Of a stretch of DNA of 17,409 nucleotides, positions 14,630 to 17,409 are shown one piece after another. A model generated the notes under the pieces. The model made no database searches, was not told the origin of the DNA, and was given only the letters and a program-made list of their open reading frames with translations. Every line of letters begins with the position of its first letter. Position 1 is the first letter of the stretch. Location of the stretch: positions 1-17,409 of the forward strand of contig JASFUT010000032.1 of assembly GCA_050050175.1 (NCBI GenBank). Direction: 5' to 3'. This DNA comes from CAVQCX01 sp050050175. GTDB lineage: Bacteria; Pseudomonadota; Gammaproteobacteria; Chromatiales; Chromatiaceae. The position numbers and the translations under genes are program-made.

Positions 14630-17161
14630 ATGCAGCCAAAGTTCGGCTACGCCGCCTTTGCCCAACAATGCGACCACGGCGGTCTCAATCCCAAGCTGAC
14701 GGACCTGCCGCCGCTCGGCATGGACCGTTTCGCCCTGGCGGAAGACTTCCGCCACTATTTCAATCACACCCTCGGGCGGGATCGGTACTGCAACTCCCCG
14801 CACTACCACTACAAGTCTCTGGCCCTGGCGGTGCGCGCACGTCTCATGGAGCGGTGGAAGCGGACCCTCTATGCCTATGACGAGGCTGGCTGCAGGCGCA
14901 CCTACTACCTCTCCCTCGAGTACCTCATGGGCCGGACGCTGTGCAACGCCATGCTCAACCTGGGCGTTACCGACGACGCATCCAGGGCCCTGTACGACCT
15001 GGGTATGCGGCTGGAGGATCTGGCCGACCAGGAGCCGGACGCCGGCCTGGGGAACGGGGGTCTGGGCAGGCTGGCCGCCTGCTTCCTCGACAGCTGCGCC
15101 ACTCTGCAGCTGCCGGTCAAGGGCTACGGCCTGAGGTACGAGTACGGCATGTTCCGCCAGGAGGTGCAGAACGGCTACCAGCTCGAGGAGCCCGACCACT
15201 GGCTGCGCGACGGCAACCCCTGGGAGCTGGAACGCCCCGAGCACACCCAACGGGTGCATTTCGGGGGCCGGACCGAGCAGTACGTAGCCAACAACGGCCA
15301 CCGGATGATGCGCTGGGTTGACACCCATGACGTGTTGGCCGTGCCCTACGACATCCCTATCCCGGGGTATCGAAACGGAACGGTCAACACGCTCCGGCTC
15401 TGGGGCGCGGCGGCCACCGACGAGTTCGACCTTGAAGAGTTCAACGCCGGCAGCTATCCGGAATCGGTGGCCGCGAAGAACGCCGCCGAGCACATCACCA
15501 TGGTGCTCTATCCAAACGACGCCAGCGAGAACGGCAAGGAGCTTCGCCTGCGCCAGCAGTATCTTCTGGCCTCCGCAAGTCTGCAGGACGTGATCCGGGA
15601 GTGGAAGCGGATCAGCCACGACGGTTTCGACCAGTTTGCCGAGAAGAACTGCTTTCAGCTCAACGACACGCACCCCACCATCGCCGTCGCCGAGCTCATG
15701 CGGCTGCTCATGGACGAGGAGGGCCTGCACTGGGACGAGGCCTGGCGGATCGTCAGCCGGACCATGGCCTACACCAATCACACCCTCCTCCCGGAGGCCC
15801 TGGAGAAGTGGCCCGTGCGGATGTTCGAGCAGCTGCTTCCCCGGCCGCTCGAGATCATCTACGAGATCAACGCCCGCTTCCTGCGCGAGGTGGCGAACCG
15901 CTGGCCCGGCGACACGGAGCGGCAGCGGCGCATGTCGATCATCGAGGAGGGTCCCGAGCGGATGGTGCGCATGGCGTACCTGGCCATCGTCGGGAGCTTC
16001 TCGGTCAACGGGGTGGCCGAGCTGCACTCCAATCTGCTCAAGGAGGGGCTGTTCTGCGACTTCAACGACCTCTGGCCGGAGAAGTTCAACAACAAGACGA
16101 ACGGCGTGACGCAGCGCCGCTGGCTGGCCGGCTGCAATCCGGGCCTACGGGGTCTGGTCACCGAGGCCATCGGCGATCGCTGGGTCGCCGACCTGTCGGA
16201 GCTCTCCAAGCTGCGCCCCCTGGCGGAGGACGGTGCCTTCAGGGAGCGCTGGCATCGCGTCAAGCAGCTGAACAAGGAGCGGCTGGCGGCCATGGTCAAG
16301 GAGGAGACCGGCATCTCGTTCGACCCGGAGGCCCTGTTCGACGTACAGGTCAAGCGCATCCACGAATACAAGCGCCAGCTGCTGAACGTGCTGCACGTGA
16401 TCCATCTCTACGATCGGATCAAGCGGGGCGATACCGACGAGTGGACTCCGCGCTGCGTCCTGATCGGCGGCAAGGCGGCGCCGGGCTACGCCCGGGCGAA
16501 GCTGATCATCAAGCTGATCAGCAACGTCGCCTGGGTCGTGAACGCCGACGCCTCGGTGGGAACCCTGCTGAAGCTCGTATTCGTGCCCAATTACCGGGTC
16601 TCGTCGATGGAGGTGATCTGTCCCGGAACCGACCTGTCGGAGCAGATCTCCACCGCGGGCAAGGAGGCCTCGGGCACCGGAAACATGAAGTTCATGATGA
16701 ACGGCGCGCTGACCATAGGGACCCTGGACGGGGCGAACATCGAGATCCGCGACGCGGTGGGCGACGATCACTTCTTTCTGTTCGGGCACACTGCCTCGGA
16801 GGTCGCGGAGCTGCGCTCGGCCTATAACCCCAACGCCATCATCGAGGAGGAGCCGGAGCTCGCCCGGGTCATGCGCCTGCTCGAGCTGGGCCACTTCAAT
16901 CAGTTCGAGCCGGGCCTTTTCGACCCCATCATCCAGTCGATCCGCAGTCCCCACGACCCCTGGGTGGTGGCGGCGGACTTCCGCAGCTACCTGGAGGCCC
17001 AGCGCCACGCGGCCGCCTACTACCGGGACCGGGACCAGTGGGTGCGCAGCAGCATCTACAACAGCGCCTCCAGCGGGCGGTTTTCCACCGACCGGACCAT
17101 GCGCGAGTACAGCCAGGATATCTGGAGGCTGCCCCCCGTCTCCGCCCTCCCGCCGGCCTGA
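14630..17161 (+). CDS. glgP: Glycogen/starch/alpha-glucan phosphorylase
   Basis: PLP enzyme that releases glucose-1-phosphate from the non-reducing ends of glycogen or maltodextrin. It has 843 residues, somewhat longer than E. coli GlgP (815) and like many stand-alone bacterial and animal enzymes. The PLP lysine is K687 in EASGTGNMKF. The N-terminal domain carries YYLSLEYLMGR (92-102) and the glycine loop GLGNGGLGRLAACFLDS (139-155). YTNHTLLPEAL (381-391) contains the active-site histidine H384, and VKRIHEYKRQLLN (574-586) is another family hallmark. The ATG at 14630 has GAGG about 9 bases upstream. The upstream genes are not glycogen genes, and glgA, glgB, glgC and malQ are absent from the window. 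Substrate preference (glycogen or maltodextrin) is not resolved. Confidence 0.97.
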   Translation: MQPKFGYAAFAQQCDHGGLNPKLTDLPPLGMDRFALAEDFRHYFNHTLGRDRYCNSPHYHYKSLALAVRARLMERWKRTLYAYDEAGCRRTYYLSLEYLMGRTLCNAMLNLGVTDDASRALYDLGMRLEDLADQEPDAGLGNGGLGRLAACFLDSCATLQLPVKGYGLRYEYGMFRQEVQNGYQLEEPDHWLRDGNPWELERPEHTQRVHFGGRTEQYVANNGHRMMRWVDTHDVLAVPYDIPIPGYRNGTVNTLRLWGAAATDEFDLEEFNAGSYPESVAAKNAAEHITMVLYPNDASENGKELRLRQQYLLASASLQDVIREWKRISHDGFDQFAEKNCFQLNDTHPTIAVAELMRLLMDEEGLHWDEAWRIVSRTMAYTNHTLLPEALEKWPVRMFEQLLPRPLEIIYEINARFLREVANRWPGDTERQRRMSIIEEGPERMVRMAYLAIVGSFSVNGVAELHSNLLKEGLFCDFNDLWPEKFNNKTNGVTQRRWLAGCNPGLRGLVTEAIGDRWVADLSELSKLRPLAEDGAFRERWHRVKQLNKERLAAMVKEETGISFDPEALFDVQVKRIHEYKRQLLNVLHVIHLYDRIKRGDTDEWTPRCVLIGGKAAPGYARAKLIIKLISNVAWVVNADASVGTLLKLVFVPNYRVSSMEVICPGTDLSEQISTAGKEASGTGNMKFMMNGALTIGTLDGANIEIRDAVGDDHFFLFGHTASEVAELRSAYNPNAIIEEEPELARVMRLLELGHFNQFEPGLFDPIIQSIRSPHDPWVVAADFRSYLEAQRHAAAYYRDRDQWVRSSIYNSASSGRFSTDRTMREYSQDIWRLPPVSALPPA

Positions 17162-17168
17162 GCCCCAC

Positions 17169-17205
17169 GTCCCGGGCCTGCGGTGCGGGGGGCCCGAAAA
17201 GGGAC
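17169..17205. terminator. Hairpin downstream of glgP
   Basis: CGGGCC (17173-17178) pairs with GGCCCG (17191-17196). Outer bases GTCC (17169-17172) can add pairs with GGAC (17202-17205), leaving AAAAG bulged. It starts 8 bases after the glgP stop but lacks a T-run. The remaining bases to 17409 show no gene that I can support, only a heptad repeat near the end. Confidence 0.3.
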
Positions 17206-17355
17206 AACCTATCGCTCACGGACCGGTGTCGCGAGCGAGCCGCCGAGACGCAGACTGCGCCCGGCGCCCGGGGCCTGTGTCCGCGGGGCAGGCGCCGCCG
17301 CGCCCACAGTCGCAGCCCTGTGCCGCTCCCCTGGAGCGCAGGCCGAGCCCGCCCC

Positions 17356-17376
17356 TGTCTACTGCCTACTGTCTAC
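17356..17376. repeat. Heptad repeat downstream of glgP
   Basis: TGTCTAC, TGCCTAC and TGTCTAC follow one another in perfect 7-base register; on the minus strand they read GTAGACA, GTAGGCA and GTAGACA. Units 1 and 3 are identical and match the first unit of the array at the speE end. CGTAGTC follows and is not a clean fourth unit. Confidence 0.65.
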
Positions 17377-17409
17377 CGTAGTCACCCGTGAATCACCGCC
17401 CTAGTGCTC

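Noticed and set aside
14261..16027. 588-codon minus-strand open frame opposite glgP and the thioredoxin-fold gene
   Set aside because: It spans two real genes on the other strand and has no domain signal.
17162..17409. Short open frames after glgP
   Set aside because: They lack ribosome sites and domains, and overlap the hairpin and heptad repeat. Treated as non-coding.

Overview
The window is high-GC DNA that fits a gammaproteobacterium. Supporting this are a PolA with active proofreading, a large biosynthetic arginine decarboxylase, UbiK, ComM, a YheS-type ABC-F protein and GlnK/AmtB under what looks like NtrC, IHF and sigma-54 control. From memory, the order amtB-glnK / ubiK-comM also occurs in Pseudomonas. 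I cannot name the genus. The genes are almost all chromosomal housekeeping genes. I see no rRNA, tRNA, CRISPR array, insertion sequence or phage gene, and no gene-free stretch above 300 bases; the largest gaps are 13572-13858, 9496-9771 and 17162-17409.

Layout. Positions 1-114 hold the 3' flank of polA and a small AT-rich island. polA (115-2820) and speA (2914-4791) are on the minus strand. speE (5003-5878) diverges from speA, so arginine decarboxylation and aminopropyl transfer sit side by side. A secreted DUF4124 protein (5961-6425, minus) faces speE and diverges from a small protein with two CDGSH iron-sulfur motifs (6557-6796). Next comes a minus-strand operon read in the order TorF-like porin (8674-9495), glnK (8280-8618), amtB (6982-8244), ending in a strong intrinsic terminator. 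Diverging from it are ubiK (9772-10062), comM (10090-11610) and the yheS-like gene (11679-13571). A rubredoxin (13859-14023), a thioredoxin-fold protein (14192-14551) and glycogen phosphorylase (14630-17161) complete the plus-strand side.

Most notable part. The region upstream of the porin gene has a complete textbook enhancer layout: two abutting NtrC-type palindromes, an exact IHF consensus and a near-consensus -24/-12 promoter pointing at the porin gene. The porin is therefore probably co-induced with the ammonium transporter under nitrogen limitation. A 10-bp hairpin with a C(UCCG)G tetraloop lies between the porin and glnK and could set their relative expression. A second pattern is a 7-bp-period degenerate repeat found at three gene ends (2855, 5861 and 17356), one of which encodes the end of SpeE. 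I found no convincing new multi-gene system.
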